Below are positions 23,013-41,800 of a DNA stretch of 64,000 bases, piece by piece (the first letter of the stretch is position 1; each line of letters opens with the position of its first letter). Location: positions 20,701,001 through 20,765,000 of the forward strand of contig NC_092569.1 in assembly GCF_037975245.1 (NCBI RefSeq), written 5' to 3'. The translations under genes were made by a program, and so were the position numbers. The stretch comes from Apostichopus japonicus. Lineage: Eukaryota; Echinodermata; Holothuroidea; Aspidochirotida; Stichopodidae. A model generated the notes under the pieces. It made no database searches and was not told the DNA's origin. It saw only the letters and a program-made list of their open reading frames with translations.

Positions 23013-24262
23013 ATTTGTGTATGTGTGTGGTGTGATGAGTGTCAAATCACAATGATGAAAGAAGAAGACCCGAAAAAGAAGGGCACGGATTAATTTATGT
23101 GTAAATATCTAACAAAGAGTAAAATAATATTGAACCTCTTTTCAACAACAACAAATATTTGTCATCCAAAGATTGTTAAAGTTCTTTATTTACAAATGTA
23201 AGTCTTACACACTGTTTAACTAAACTTTTTATTAGTAAATTAATATTTCTGAATTCTAGCACATCATAATTTAGCCTTAATGTTAATTACCTATAAAGCA
23301 TCATGTTGCTCTACAGCTGATACCTTGTAAATATGTTGTTGACCGAGCTAGCAAATTTAACAAACTTGTGACATTGAAAGTATCGCACAATCCAGCTTTC
23401 CATTACGGCACTTTACCTTATTTTGCACATTTCCTTGAATCTCCTCAAGCAAATAGTGAACAGGTGCTACGCATAAATTTCGTATGCTAATAAGTCATTT
23501 TTTTAACGATGATACGCTAATCCCAAAAAATACTTTCTTAATAAAACTAGTATGTTGAGGTCCAATAAAATAACATAGAATAACAAGGCTATGTGATGCC
23601 AAAACCTTTTCGTTTGATATTTGAGAGGATCCCATCACAGTGAAGGTAATCTGCTTCATATAAGAGTTATAATCTGTATTACGAGGCAAATCCTCTCAAA
23701 TGTTCGCAAATTGTTTCCTTACATATGACTTCTGATACCAAAAATGTGTAGGTGAAACACAATCGATAAATTCACTATTACATTCCTCATCTTGTGAATA
23801 GGAGGGTGTAGTATCTTTATCAACTACAAGTTTAAATTTGAATATCATAATCTGCTGGTTTGGGAAAATTGAACAAACAACCCTCATTCCCTGTCATGAT
23901 GTGGTCTTATAGTAACGAAACTTGAGTAATAAGACTCACACTTCAGTTCTTCATAATCTTAGCTTCTAGTGTTTTAATAATATGACCTGATTATCAAGTT
24001 CATTGCATGTTCTGAAGGCCAAATCGTCACAATCCTCTTCCCTCCTCCTCCTCCTCCTCCTCCTCCTCCTCCTCCTCCTCCTCCTCCTCCTCCTCCTCCT
24101 CCTCCTCCTCCTCCTCCTCCTCCTCCTCCTCCTCCTCCTCCTCCTCCTCCTCGCCCTCACCGCTTAACATACAATCTCAAGCAAGCAAAATATTTTTTTT
24201 TTAGATCCGTGGGTATCACGATTTCACAGAAGAAATGGTCGTGAATATCTGTAAGTAGAGCC
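23013..24262. other. Downstream flank of gene 2
   Basis: Non-coding. From about 23040 it matches 62170-63099, the flank of gene 4, and from 23760 it also matches 700-1087 downstream of gene 1, so it is part of the duplicated gene unit. A CCT expansion found only in this copy lies close to the stop codon. Confidence 0.5.
24042..24152. repeat. (CCT)n microsatellite in the probable 3' UTR of gene 2
   Basis: About 36 CCT triplets, which would read as AGG repeats in the minus-strand transcript, begin some 110 nt after the gene 2 stop. The equivalent region of gene 1 (near 970-1000) has only a few C/T triplets. Confidence 0.9.
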
Positions 24263-31256
<6,994 letters not shown>

Positions 31257-31280
31257 CTTTCCTCAATGTTTAGTACAACG

Positions 31281-31288
31281 TATTTATA
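31281..31288 (-). promoter_or_regulatory. Candidate TATA box of gene 2
   Basis: TATAAATA on the minus strand, 25 nt upstream of the start codon. The spacing would leave almost no 5' UTR, so this is uncertain. Confidence 0.3.
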
Positions 31289-32340
31289 CAGTAATATATT
31301 TTCTGCATAACTCCTTGTTAATTTCATCAAAGTACTAAGTAACTTTAAACATCTTCGTGTGGCTACACATCAATATCGTCTGAAGGAACAACTCACATAG
31401 TTAACGTTCAGCGTTATTGTTTAGAGTCGATTCGCCAAAAACGAGAAAGAAAATGAAAAGCGTTATTGATTGAAAAGAAATGATGTCCTTTTTCGTATAG
31501 AGAATGAGGTCTTCTTCTATAGAACTATGAGCACAGACACATTATCAACAATCTCTTTATAATATAAAATCAATAATTAGACCTATTTCTTTTCAATTGA
31601 AATAATTTGATATTTATTAATTTTTAAATGTGTGATTAGTGAAATTTTAGCATGAAATCAAGAGCCAATACACTAGAGCACCAGGTAACTGTCACTCAAA
31701 CCATATCCCCTTGTGGATATTTTTATTAGAACGAAAAGAAGTGAAGTGTCGCGTGGTTCGTTTTTTTCTGTTTTAGTGACTCTGTCCTTGCTTCATTCCA
31801 CCGGGCGTATGACAAGCCATTTTACTTTTTATTCAATATTTGATGAAATCAACAATTTGTTCATGCTATCAGGAATTATCAGGAACTCCTACGACTTCCT
31901 GTAATACCTGTGTTGTGAAACATCATTAAAGATTCTTGTGAGGGAAACAAGAAATCATTAAATAGGTAGTCAAATGATATTCAAAAGTCATGTTGTGGCG
32001 ACTGATTATGTCCTTTGAAGCACATGGTAAGTACTGTCGTTTTTATCATATCATTCGACACAGGTTTGAGTGTGTTAGATTAACTTATACTAGCCTAGAT
32101 ATGTTAACGGTATCTGACGTACACATGTTTGAGATTGGGAAAGCTGGGCCTTTCAAAGCCATACCGAGACCAGCCTGAACGTACTTGGGTATACTATGCA
32201 CGAGGAAAACAAAATATTACATTTTTCGATCCGTCGGAACTCCTATTCCTGTCGGCAGGCCAGGGACCAGCACCGCCGCCACATGGGTCGATGTTGGTGT
32301 ATTTCTGTTTTGGTGACATATTTGCCTATATATAAGTATA

Positions 32341-32358
32341 CACACACACATACACACA

Positions 32359-32431
<73 letters not shown>
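32341..32431. repeat. (CA)n(TA)n microsatellite
   Basis: A short CA run followed directly by about 36 TA units. Confidence 0.9.
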
Positions 32432-32433
<2 letters not shown>

Positions 32434-33468
32434 GCCGCAGCACCGCACACACACAGTAGCCATTTCTGATTGTTACAGCGAGCTAGTTATCTCGTAGAGC
32501 TTGCCTAGCTAGAGTCTACAATGTTAAGACCTATCAATCATCATACAAACTCATTCACTTCGATTCAAAAGTATGAATGCTGATTATTTTGTTATAGGCT
32601 ACATTCAGTAATATGTTCCCTAGCAAAAAATGTCGTGTAAACTAGTGGTACGTTTCTTAATGAACTGTGATGTTCTGACCATTCAACTTCTGAAACTAAG
32701 TAATCAGTCTATATCTTAAATTATGTACAGGACAAAAAAGTTCATAGCACCCTAAAACAGCATCACAAAAGTACACGTCATAGGTTAGGCATACTTGTAG
32801 CAGTCAAATTTGTGCTCTACTGTTAGGCATTGGGCCTGTACCATGTTACAATTGGCATTTCCAGTGACAGTACGTCTAGGCCTAGTGTATGTTAGGTGGA
32901 ATTGACAAAGGACCCTAACTGCGGTAGGTTGTTATTCCTAACGTTAGCTAAAGATATTCTACCTTAGGCTTATGTATGCCTAGCCATATCCTGAACTCCA
33001 CTTTCGTATCACTCACCAAAATGCTCTGGTTGAATCAACTATTTTTTTCTGAAGTCGTATTATGACTTAATTACAAATTCTCATCAAATTCATGTCGAAT
33101 TCCTGCAATAATGCACATAAACTGTCTTAGCGAAGTATCCTTGGACTGACACATGTGGGTATTTCATGCTAAAATGATATCCAACTTCTCCGTTGACTAA
33201 GAACAAGAACCCACAAACATGTACGGTAAGCACTGTTTTTAACGCGAAGCTACACCAAAAAGTTCCGGTAATACATGAAAACTTTTTTGTTGACACAATC
33301 ACTGTACTGCATTAGTCGTGCACACCATAGATCGGTGAAGTGTATCGGGCAGTTCCGGTAAAGAGTTGAGGACGCTGGTCGTTTCCATTGCACATACCCG
33401 TCGGACTGTTATATTTTCGACAAGCAGAGCTCAGAATACTGATTGAGAAAATATAAATAAGGATGTTT

Positions 33469-33545
33469 TTGGATACCGCGGGAGTCGAACCATTAAAGGA
33501 GTATTCCAGTGGCATAAAAACTGTTACACCAACCGTAAGAGAAAA
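33469..33545 (-). repeat. tRNA-like fragment
   Basis: The minus strand has a perfect B box GGTTCGACTCCCGC followed by GGTATCC, and upstream an A-box-like GGTTGGTGTAACAG. The 5' acceptor half does not pair, so this is a tRNA-derived repeat or pseudogene rather than a tRNA gene. Confidence 0.35.
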
Positions 33546-34029
33546 ATATGTAAAACTATCGGTCAAGATCCCCGTTTCAATATCGTGTTTCTTATTCGAA
33601 ATTTGGTTGACTGAATGCTAATCAAAAGAAGGAAAGGTTCCATAATTTGTTTCAGGACCGATACAAACACCATCATTTAAGTTATTATTGCAGTTATTCT
33701 GAAAGGATGTAGTGAGGATAACATTGCGTTACAAGATATTGTTGCTGCATATTGCGGACGTACTTTTATTCAATCGTTCTCGTGTTAATGAAAAAATGTG
33801 TAACTAAGTTTGTAAACTTTTTCAGCCGTGACTACAGTTAAAGTGAAAATTATCAGCTAGTGAAATGAACTTGCAATAATTATTAATCTTTTTCTATTTT
33901 AACACCTATTTTAGACACCTTTCAAATGTATGTGTCTTCTAATGAGAAATGGCTGATGCACATTCGTTGATACGATGCAAAGAGTGTGTATATTTCTTAA
34001 TGTATACTTTTTATTACAAAGAATGACAC

Positions 34030-34260
34030 AGATGCCATGTCGTTTTTCATCACCATCAATATGTCCATCTAATATGGTTAAGATGAACTACACTTGTCAA
34101 GCCACTTGTCAAGATCCAGAAGGACGATATGGTTGCTGTAGCAACTTCACAAATGGTGCACAATGTATTTGCCCATATGGGTTTGTCTATACGGTTATAT
34201 CGACTGCGTACCCTCACAGGGTTGCGGATTTTACGACTACCAGACAGGCGTAGTACCAGT
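34030..34260 (+). pseudogene. Frameshifted TIL exon of a FReD-family paralogue
   Basis: One frame gives SICPSNMVKMNYTCQATCQD, PEGRYGCC and AQCICPYGFVYT. After a one-base loss near 34195 the next frame gives IDCVPSQGCGFYDYQTGVVP, ending at a GTGAGT donor in the same phase 0 as the working TIL exons. The acceptor is not recognisable in the expected phase. Confidence 0.7.
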
Positions 34261-35995
34261 GAGTACGGTATATCTTTTTACAAAGACATGTATGTACAAG
34301 GCTGGTTTTTTTAAATAACCACCATAGTTTGCCCGTATAATATATACATTCCTGAGCATTTTATTTACACATAACATTGTGTGTTAACGACGTTACATCG
34401 ACGCACTTGCAATCAAATCTCGAAATCAAATCCCTCAACCCCCAGAATACAATGCGTGTGGTAACTGCTATACATACGGTATGCACCTACATGTTTGGCT
34501 TACAGTGCACTGGCAAATAAGCTTTGCTTTTTGTAGTTACTGGATGATTGTTAATAAGTTATAAACAATTGGGTAATTATATATACTACAAAGATCTCGT
34601 AAGCAAGTTTACCCTAGCCAGGGGCGTCTCTGTGGCAGGGGAAACCACTCCTCAGAAAGTATTTTCCGACGGTCGTCATCTAATCAGGGTGGTCAGAGGA
34701 GCCTCTTCTTTGGGGGGGGGGGGCTGCAACATTACAGAGAAATTATTTTCTGTCATGCCAAAGCGACGTTAGTCGGGATTAACTGGGGTTAATCCTAAAC
34801 TTGTGTAAAACTTCTATAACCTCTTCAGGGCGATGATCCTCGTCTGTCGTGTAGATAATTGCCGTACGGAAAAGAATTCTACTTTTGCGGATAGTGAATT
34901 ATTCATATCGAAAGTTCGACATGTTATCGCAAAATCTCCGCGTTTTTCTGGAGATGATAGCGTTTCATCTCAAGCTTTTTACTCTTTATCTTACAATTTC
35001 GACATATTTTACATAGAAACTATGCTATCTTCTTCTCAAAATGTTTATGGTTTATGTCAAACATTGGATGTTCTATCTCCGTCGAATTTGTTGACATTTC
35101 ATCTCAGAATTTCGGCATTTTATCACACAATTTCGACATTTTATCATTTTCATGATTTAAGATAATTATATAAGATTCTGAATATCATGTCGAACTTTTG
35201 ACCCTTTTATCTATTCATGTCTACCGATCATCTCAAAATTTTTGACATTGTACCTACAAATATTTTATTTCGTGATATTTTCATGATAGTAGTTCGAAAT
35301 TTCGAGTTGCTATAGATTACTTGATTATTCATTTGTTTTCATTGTATAGCATCCACGAAGCTTGGGCTATGATCAAATAAGGGTTATTAAAAATTCATGA
35401 CATGAAAGAAGAATAAAAATGAATTCGTTTTGCGATAGTCTGCATGTATTTCTTTTTATCAGAGAGTGATCCAGACGTAGGATGCGGGAATAGGTGGGGA
35501 ATAGGGTTAGGCTGGGGTAAGGAATGTTACCCACCCATTCCAAGAACGCTTCCCTGTGTCAAGGTTGAGTAAATTCTTACATGGCAAGTCTAAACAGTGC
35601 CCATTTCCTTTGGTGAATTTCACACTTAAATTTGGAATATTTTACTTCCGTCATGGTACCAACCAAAATCATATAACCAATAGTGTTATATTAAATAAAA
35701 TCTTTTTACTCATTGAGTTCTTCGTCATTATGAGGGATATATGGGTGGGATATACGGTATCACTTTATGCACGAACATGAAACAGTTGTGAGATGTTATG
35801 CCTGGTGTGGCAGAAGTTAGACCGGTGGTGTGGAAAGGCCGCCGCTTCTTCCAAGGCCGAGTGGAAAATCATTGTTCGTAAAATTGTGGTGCTTTCCTGG
35901 CCATCTCACTGGCTACGTTGTCGGGCCCTGCTGCCCATCAAGAACATAACATTTTAAAATATCAATTTTGATTTCCTTTTGGACTTGCTCATTCA
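34261..35995. other. Spacer between the TIL and FReD remnants
   Basis: I found no VWC/EGF exon or middle FReD exon here, so these appear to be deleted. The region holds a G run at 34713-34724, a degenerate minisatellite (34906-35300) and GC-richer unassigned sequence at 35790-35940. Confidence 0.4.
34906..35300. repeat. Degenerate minisatellite, about 20-bp unit
   Basis: Repeated variants of ATTTCGACATTTTATCTCAA, for example around 35000, 35095, 35130 and 35240. Copies are irregular and AT-rich. Confidence 0.5.
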
Positions 35996-35996
35996 G

Positions 35997-36263
35997 GATT
36001 CAATGCAATAGACTACCATAGAGGCTATCCGTTCTCAACGATAATTATGCTGCTTCCAGTGCTGTGTGAATTGTTGTCTTGGTGGCTGGTGGTATAAATA
36101 TTGTTTCGACACTAACCTGAATGGAGATTTCAACCCATCTGACCTAACTGGAGTATGCGTTTTTGATAGAGCAAACAATGAACACTTCTGTGACATTAAG
36201 AAAACAGAAATGAGTTTAAACTTGTTGATTTCCTTAACTTCGGTGATCAATAAAAGTATTTAA
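35997..36263 (+). pseudogene. Broken C-terminal FReD exon
   Basis: After a CTCATTCAG acceptor the frame opens FNAIDYHRGYPFST, then shifts to DNYAASSAV and again to NCCLGGWWYKYCFDTNLNGD and LTGVCVFDRANNEHFCDIKK. These are the FReD C-terminal motifs spread over three frames. The usual MKIKPL end is replaced by a longer unrelated tail. It belongs with the TIL remnant upstream. Confidence 0.7.
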
Positions 36264-37241
36264 ACATCGAAAACTATGTAGTAACATGAGAACAAAGGAG
36301 AAACACCTTGTCATATATTTTCTGATGTGAACATCATGTAGCAGTAATAGATAATATTAAATTTGTTTAAGCGTGTTTATAGAAATATTGTTAGATGATG
36401 TGTGTGTGTCCTTTGTGAATTAGACGTTGAGACGTAACGACGATCGGAGTGAGGGGGGATATATAAGAGAAGGGCTGGTTGCCAAATTTAAAATACCAGC
36501 TTTGTCGATGCATAGGCCTATATGACTTCATCTCACGTATGACACTCATTCCGTTTACGCGATACAAGGTAAATGACTTTAAGAATCCGTGTTACATTGC
36601 ATTGTATTGGTATTTTTTTAGGCTCTCGCAATTGAACATTTTCATGCAGCAATGGGAGAAATTGCCATCTACATATATTACAATAAAAGTACTGATTTGT
36701 TAATGTTTTGTTCAGCTGTAATATTACTTTCATCAGTCAACAGGGAAAGCGAGTAAACGAAATTTGGAATATCCATAGCAGATGTTCATTCATGTTTTGC
36801 ATACTTAAAATACTATCAAAACTATTTTTATGTTTGATAACACCGTTTGATTAATTGATAATGCCCTAACCACGGTTAGCGCTTTGGTGTTTTTACCAAG
36901 TCTCTATGTTTCAACGTTCTAGTCTGTTGCAAGCAATGTATAATATATTACTCAGACGAGCGTAGCGGCCACGATTAAATCACAATAATAGTACACTTAT
37001 CGTTCGAATGAGAGCCCATGATGCTGAAAAGTATTGACATAAGTTAAAATATATGAAATAATTTAGAAGCTTAATTACTTATCCATTAACGAGACAAGGT
37101 AACATGCACATTCATATCTTCAGGGTAACTTAAGATGAGAATTCGTAATGGTAGCAAAGCCTTTCAATAGTAAATTTAATATATTGACACAGTAAATGTT
37201 CACGCCTCTTATCAACACAACAGCCGATTAACACTGAGAGT

Positions 37242-37496
37242 AGAGTAACTACTGTATATTTTAAAGTATTTTTTTCCACAGCTAAAACTGGATCATGCTG
37301 GTAAATCTGATTATTTGGTAGCATGTGCTAAGAACTGAGGATATGTGTAATCCCAAAGAATGCATCAAACTGGATTTGTTGCGATCACACATATCCTTAG
37401 TTCTTACTGTTATCCTTATTGCACACGCTACTGGTTTATCGCACGATCCAGTTTTTATTTTGGTTCAAATATTTAAGATTAATAATAGTTACTGTG
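37242..37496. mobile_element. Palindromic MITE, copy 1
   Basis: The sequence is one long imperfect inverted repeat. The left arm has ACTGGATCATGCTGGTAAAT and AAGAACTGAGGATATGTG; the right arm carries their complements (CACATATCCTTAGTTCTT and ATCGCACGATCCAGT), around the centre TGCATCAAACTGGATTTGTT. The other copy is at 39243-39504. Confidence 0.7.
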
Positions 37497-37787
37497 TTAT
37501 TTGTATGTATCGGGTGAAAACAAACATCGTCGCTTCGTTATACTCGTATTTACCAGAGCATTGATCCTCTTTTTGACGAGGCTTCACACAAAAAAAAGAA
37601 CAAAATGCTTACATCGATAATTAATGTAACAATTGACTGTTTGGCTGCATGTGCCGTCGAGACACTTTAATTTACAAATCCTCCACATGATTAATTGAAA
37701 ACAAAACCCATTATTACAAAATGCATAGACCTAAGTATGATGTATTAGTGTCAACACATTGAATACATCTAGATCCTCTATACTTTT

Positions 37788-37955
37788 TATAGTACAAATT
37801 AACACTTTCATGGCAAGTTTTATGATACAAATTAGCACTTTCATTGCATATTTATAGTACAAATTAGCACTTTCATGGCATATTTTATAGTACAAAATTG
37901 GCACTTTCATGCCAAGTTTAATAGTACAAATTAGCAATTTTAAGGCAATTTTAAT
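37788..37955. repeat. Minisatellite, about 33-35 bp unit, five copies
   Basis: Units of the form TAGTACAAATTAGCACTTTC followed by ATGGCAAGTTTTA, each with a few substitutions. Confidence 0.75.
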
Positions 37956-38752
37956 TTCATCTGTCTTACATTTAAGTATATTATACAGCCATAGTTGTTT
38001 TCACTTTGGTTAATGGCGGCTTGTTAGCTATGATTGCACTTTAATAGAGGATGAGTTATAAATTGAAACCAATTGTGTATTTACTGCATGCTGTCCTTTA
38101 AATGGCACTCATATTAACTTAGTAAGCGATTAAAAAAATGAACGTGAAATTGACCAGGAAGCCTGCTTCGGAAGTCAACAAACACAAGTTAATATTTAAC
38201 CAACCATGAAATGAATAGCGGAATATTTGATTATGTAGATCATAGTCGATAATTGTCGATAGCTGCACATCTAATCGACAGAAGTATGATCAGAATGAAC
38301 TAATATCTAACCTAATTTCCATATTATAAAATATTACTTTACAATATCAACTTAAAACTTGCCTTGGATATCTGATTGTTTATTAAGAATTAGTACAGGT
38401 TTTTTATCTTCTGGTTACCTGATGATGTGTCTGATGTGAGCGATGTTCGCCACAAAATCATTAAATCTTGTTTTCGTAACACAATTTCTTCATTAAACCA
38501 GATCAAATTCGATCAATGTTCATGAATAAAAAACAAGACACTAATGTTAAAGTACATATGGGCCTAAACTGACATATAACATAATTTGATTTCTAGTGCT
38601 CTAGTTTTATAGAGGAACGGATAAACTTTGGAGCAGTGGACTAGATTATTCACTGCCATAATGAAAATTGCAAACACACAAACCTCTTCCTGTATTACTT
38701 ATAGCACAGCGACCTTCCTTCTATAACAAAGCATTGCCAGAACTTCACGGAA

Positions 38753-38834
38753 ATGGCGAACTTTGCCAATCGGAAGCGTGCAATAACTGCTGTCTTACTT
38801 TATGCTAATATCGTCCACATATCGCTTGCTATGG
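38753..38834 (+). CDS. Gene 3 exon 1: signal peptide
   Basis: MANFANRKRAITAVLLYANI, then VHISLAM and a phase 1 GTAAGG donor. It has a positively charged N-region, hydrophobic core and small residues at the end. Confidence 0.7.
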
Positions 38835-41800
38835 GTAAGGTTTGATTATTTTTATTTTGTTTTATACATTTGGTGTATAATGTAAAAGGCGTATCAACTA
38901 AGATCTTCCATTAACTTAAAGCTAACTTGTCTGCTTATATAACTTGTATTAATGTACCATGATTTTTAAGTTTATCTTTCTCAAACAACTTTCTTATGAA
39001 AGTTGTAAGACATAAGTACACTTGCAGATAAATACACTCCCTTGAATATTGCGTTACTTGTTATCTGGAATTACATCTCTCCCAATATGTTGCTGCCAGC
39101 GATCACGGCTACTGGCCTAACCACAGTGATGATGACAACTAATATATCTGATATAAAATTATTCTAGACCAACCTTTGGATGTACTGATGTGATTGAAAT
39201 ATAACGAGCTTCTCTGACAACCGATTCACACACAGATTACATTAAGTACTGTAAAATTTAAAGTTTTTTACCACAGTAAATACTGGATCGTGCTGATAAA
39301 TCGGTTAAATCGGTAGCATGTGATATTAGGATTACAGTAAGAACTGAGGATACATGTAATCCAAAATAAATGCATCAAACTGGATTTGTTGGGATTACAC
39401 ATATTCTTAGTACTTACTGTAATCTTAATAACACATGCTACCGATTTATAGCACGATCCGCTTTTTACTGTGGTACAAAACTTGAAGATTTATAGTAGAT
39501 ACTGTGTTCTCTGTGTGTATGGGTGTCTCTGGGGTATCAGGCAGTTTTGGTGACGAGAGGTGATGAATATTAGTGTAAACGTTCCTGTTTTTTTCATTTT
39601 TTTCAACTTTCTTATTTCGTGCCATTGTTCTCAAAACAGGCATATGCGAGTTCGAGAATTACATGAAAGGTCTCTCCCATCGGAATCCTGAATTAAGTGG
39701 TAACTTTATTTATTGTTTTACACATTCTTAGCTGTTATTTATTCAAATTTGTTTAGCTGGGTTTTTGATATGAGACTTATCTGTTATCCGTTATTGCTCT
39801 TGATAAATACGTTATGAAGCAAAAACAACACAATTGTCAAATATAACTTGTGTATGAGAAATCATAGTGATAGACAACTCAGACAACAATCTAACGAAAG
39901 TCCTCTTCCATGTGAGAGATACTGTTGTTCAAAAGTTACATTAGGGCATTGTCATTTTTGCATTTGTGATGTCATTGCTCTTCTAATTTACCTTTTTTTT
40001 CAAGGTTTCAATGTAAAGTGTGTAATCTTGACAATGAAACCAATAACATCGTGAACTCTTATTAATAACTTCAATGTTTTAACTTCCATAATTTTTTCAT
40101 AATCTATCCATATTACATGGATAAAAATATTAATAAACTACCAGTAGATAAAGGATATAGTATGACAGTTCAAACCGTAGTTAGATGATACATATCTATA
40201 GGCTTGTCCCAGTCGTGTTTGTAAAAGTAACATTTAAACTCTGATAGCTCCCAAGCGAGATGCGAGCTAGTTGGAAAAGCTGTTTCACATTAATATTTCT
40301 GTCAGTATTAATGATGATTGTTGTTGTTTTTTCTCTTTGTGGTATGAAAAATATGTAAACAAGAATAATACAGTTATATAAATGTTTTGGTCTAAGTGAT
40401 AACACAAACTCTTAACTGTTTAACTGTTTGAATATTAACAGCAGCTATCTGTACCCGTTCCACATCAGAGAACCCGTTTTCCCCAAAAAATATATGTCAA
40501 TTTGACTTTTCACTTCCCTTCAAAGTGATGTATTTCTAAGTCCTTGTTAATCTATTTGAGTAATTTGTATACATGTTTTGTATACTAAATGAAAACGGAA
40601 GTCCGTGCAATTCTATTTGAGTAATTTGTATATAAGTATTTGATGTAAATGAAAGTGGAAGTCTTTGTTTATCTTCTATCACTATTTCGTGTCTAAACGC
40701 CATTGCATATTACAACATGTATTACAAAGATGATTTTTGAGTCAAGTTTCTATAACGCGTACCTTACATAAATGGTAATATATGTTTTTGTTTGAAAATT
40801 AACATTATAGTTTATTCTTCAATCAAATATGTTTGTTTTTAGAAGAAGGTGAAAACAATGTGTTTGATGAGACTTCTCCAGAGGTTTATTCTATGATGTC
40901 AAACACAGGTAGGTTCCTTTTAAATTAAATTAAGTAAGAATGTTTTAAACTCAACTAAAGTCTATTATAAAGAGTTGTGCGTTTATACTTTACAATAGGA
41001 AAGTTTGTAATATCTTTTTGTGTGAGTAAAAACTTAAGTATTTATATCTTCCGAATGTTCTGGACAGGTATCTGCCACGTAACGAAAACGCTCAACTATC
41101 TGCTAAATTTATTGTCCTTCTAATATATTGTACTGCAATTTGCAGGTATAGTAATTTCTGTTAAAAAATGGTGTTAAGCTATAATTATTCTTAGAGAAAT
41201 GATGGATAAAATCAATTCAGTCACATATTAATTACATAAAGAAAGAAAGTTTGTTTAAATTGATAGTATCATCTGACGCTTTGGTCACTTGCATTGGAAC
41301 ATTGACGTAATTTATGAACATATGTTAGTTGTGATAAACGTGAAAGGCAGTTGCAGTAGTGCTGAGACAGTTTCTCAGTATATTATAACTCGCTCATTCT
41401 TCTTTCAAAAAAAAAAGGAAATTTGTAGTTTCATCATAAAGCAATAACAAATTAACATTTTGATTGATTTCGACAATGTTTATGATGACGACCGTGTTTA
41501 AACTTTTCTACATCATACAAGTATTGATTGATTTGATTATTGCAGGAGTGTAGGAAATACAATAGATTTGGCTACATTTACGTGTCAGCGTTTCAGGGCG
41601 GTGCTGACATGTGACAAGTCAGTTATGAAACGTTTATAACACTCTGCATTATTCTTAACGTCGATCAGAATACTATTATTCTGAATTTAAAACAAGATGG
41701 CAGAAGCCAAATATTGACATTTTCTTAGTTCACAACATATTGGCAATGCGGTAATGGTATGCGATGTAAAGCAGAAAACTCTCATTTAACTATATAACAA

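Larger units (their letters stand above)
31289..33960. other. Divergent intergenic region between gene 2 and the plus-strand family members
   Basis: No gene is supported. Positions 31400-31640 are the upstream flank also found at 20.5-20.8 kb. A CA then TA microsatellite lies at 32341-32431. A tRNA-like fragment is at 33469-33545. Confidence 0.4.
36264..38752. other. Upstream region of gene 3
   Basis: No gene. It contains a palindromic MITE (37242-37496) and a minisatellite (37788-37955). The 100 bp before the gene 3 start have no obvious TATA box. Confidence 0.4.

Noticed and set aside
23966-24160. Poly-Arg frame
   Set aside because: A product of the CCT repeat in the probable 3' UTR of gene 2.
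31990-32034. Possible signal peptide exon MLWRLIMSFEAHG with a GTAAGT donor for the 34-36 kb remnant
   Set aside because: Thirteen residues are too short and not hydrophobic enough, and no linked exons are seen.
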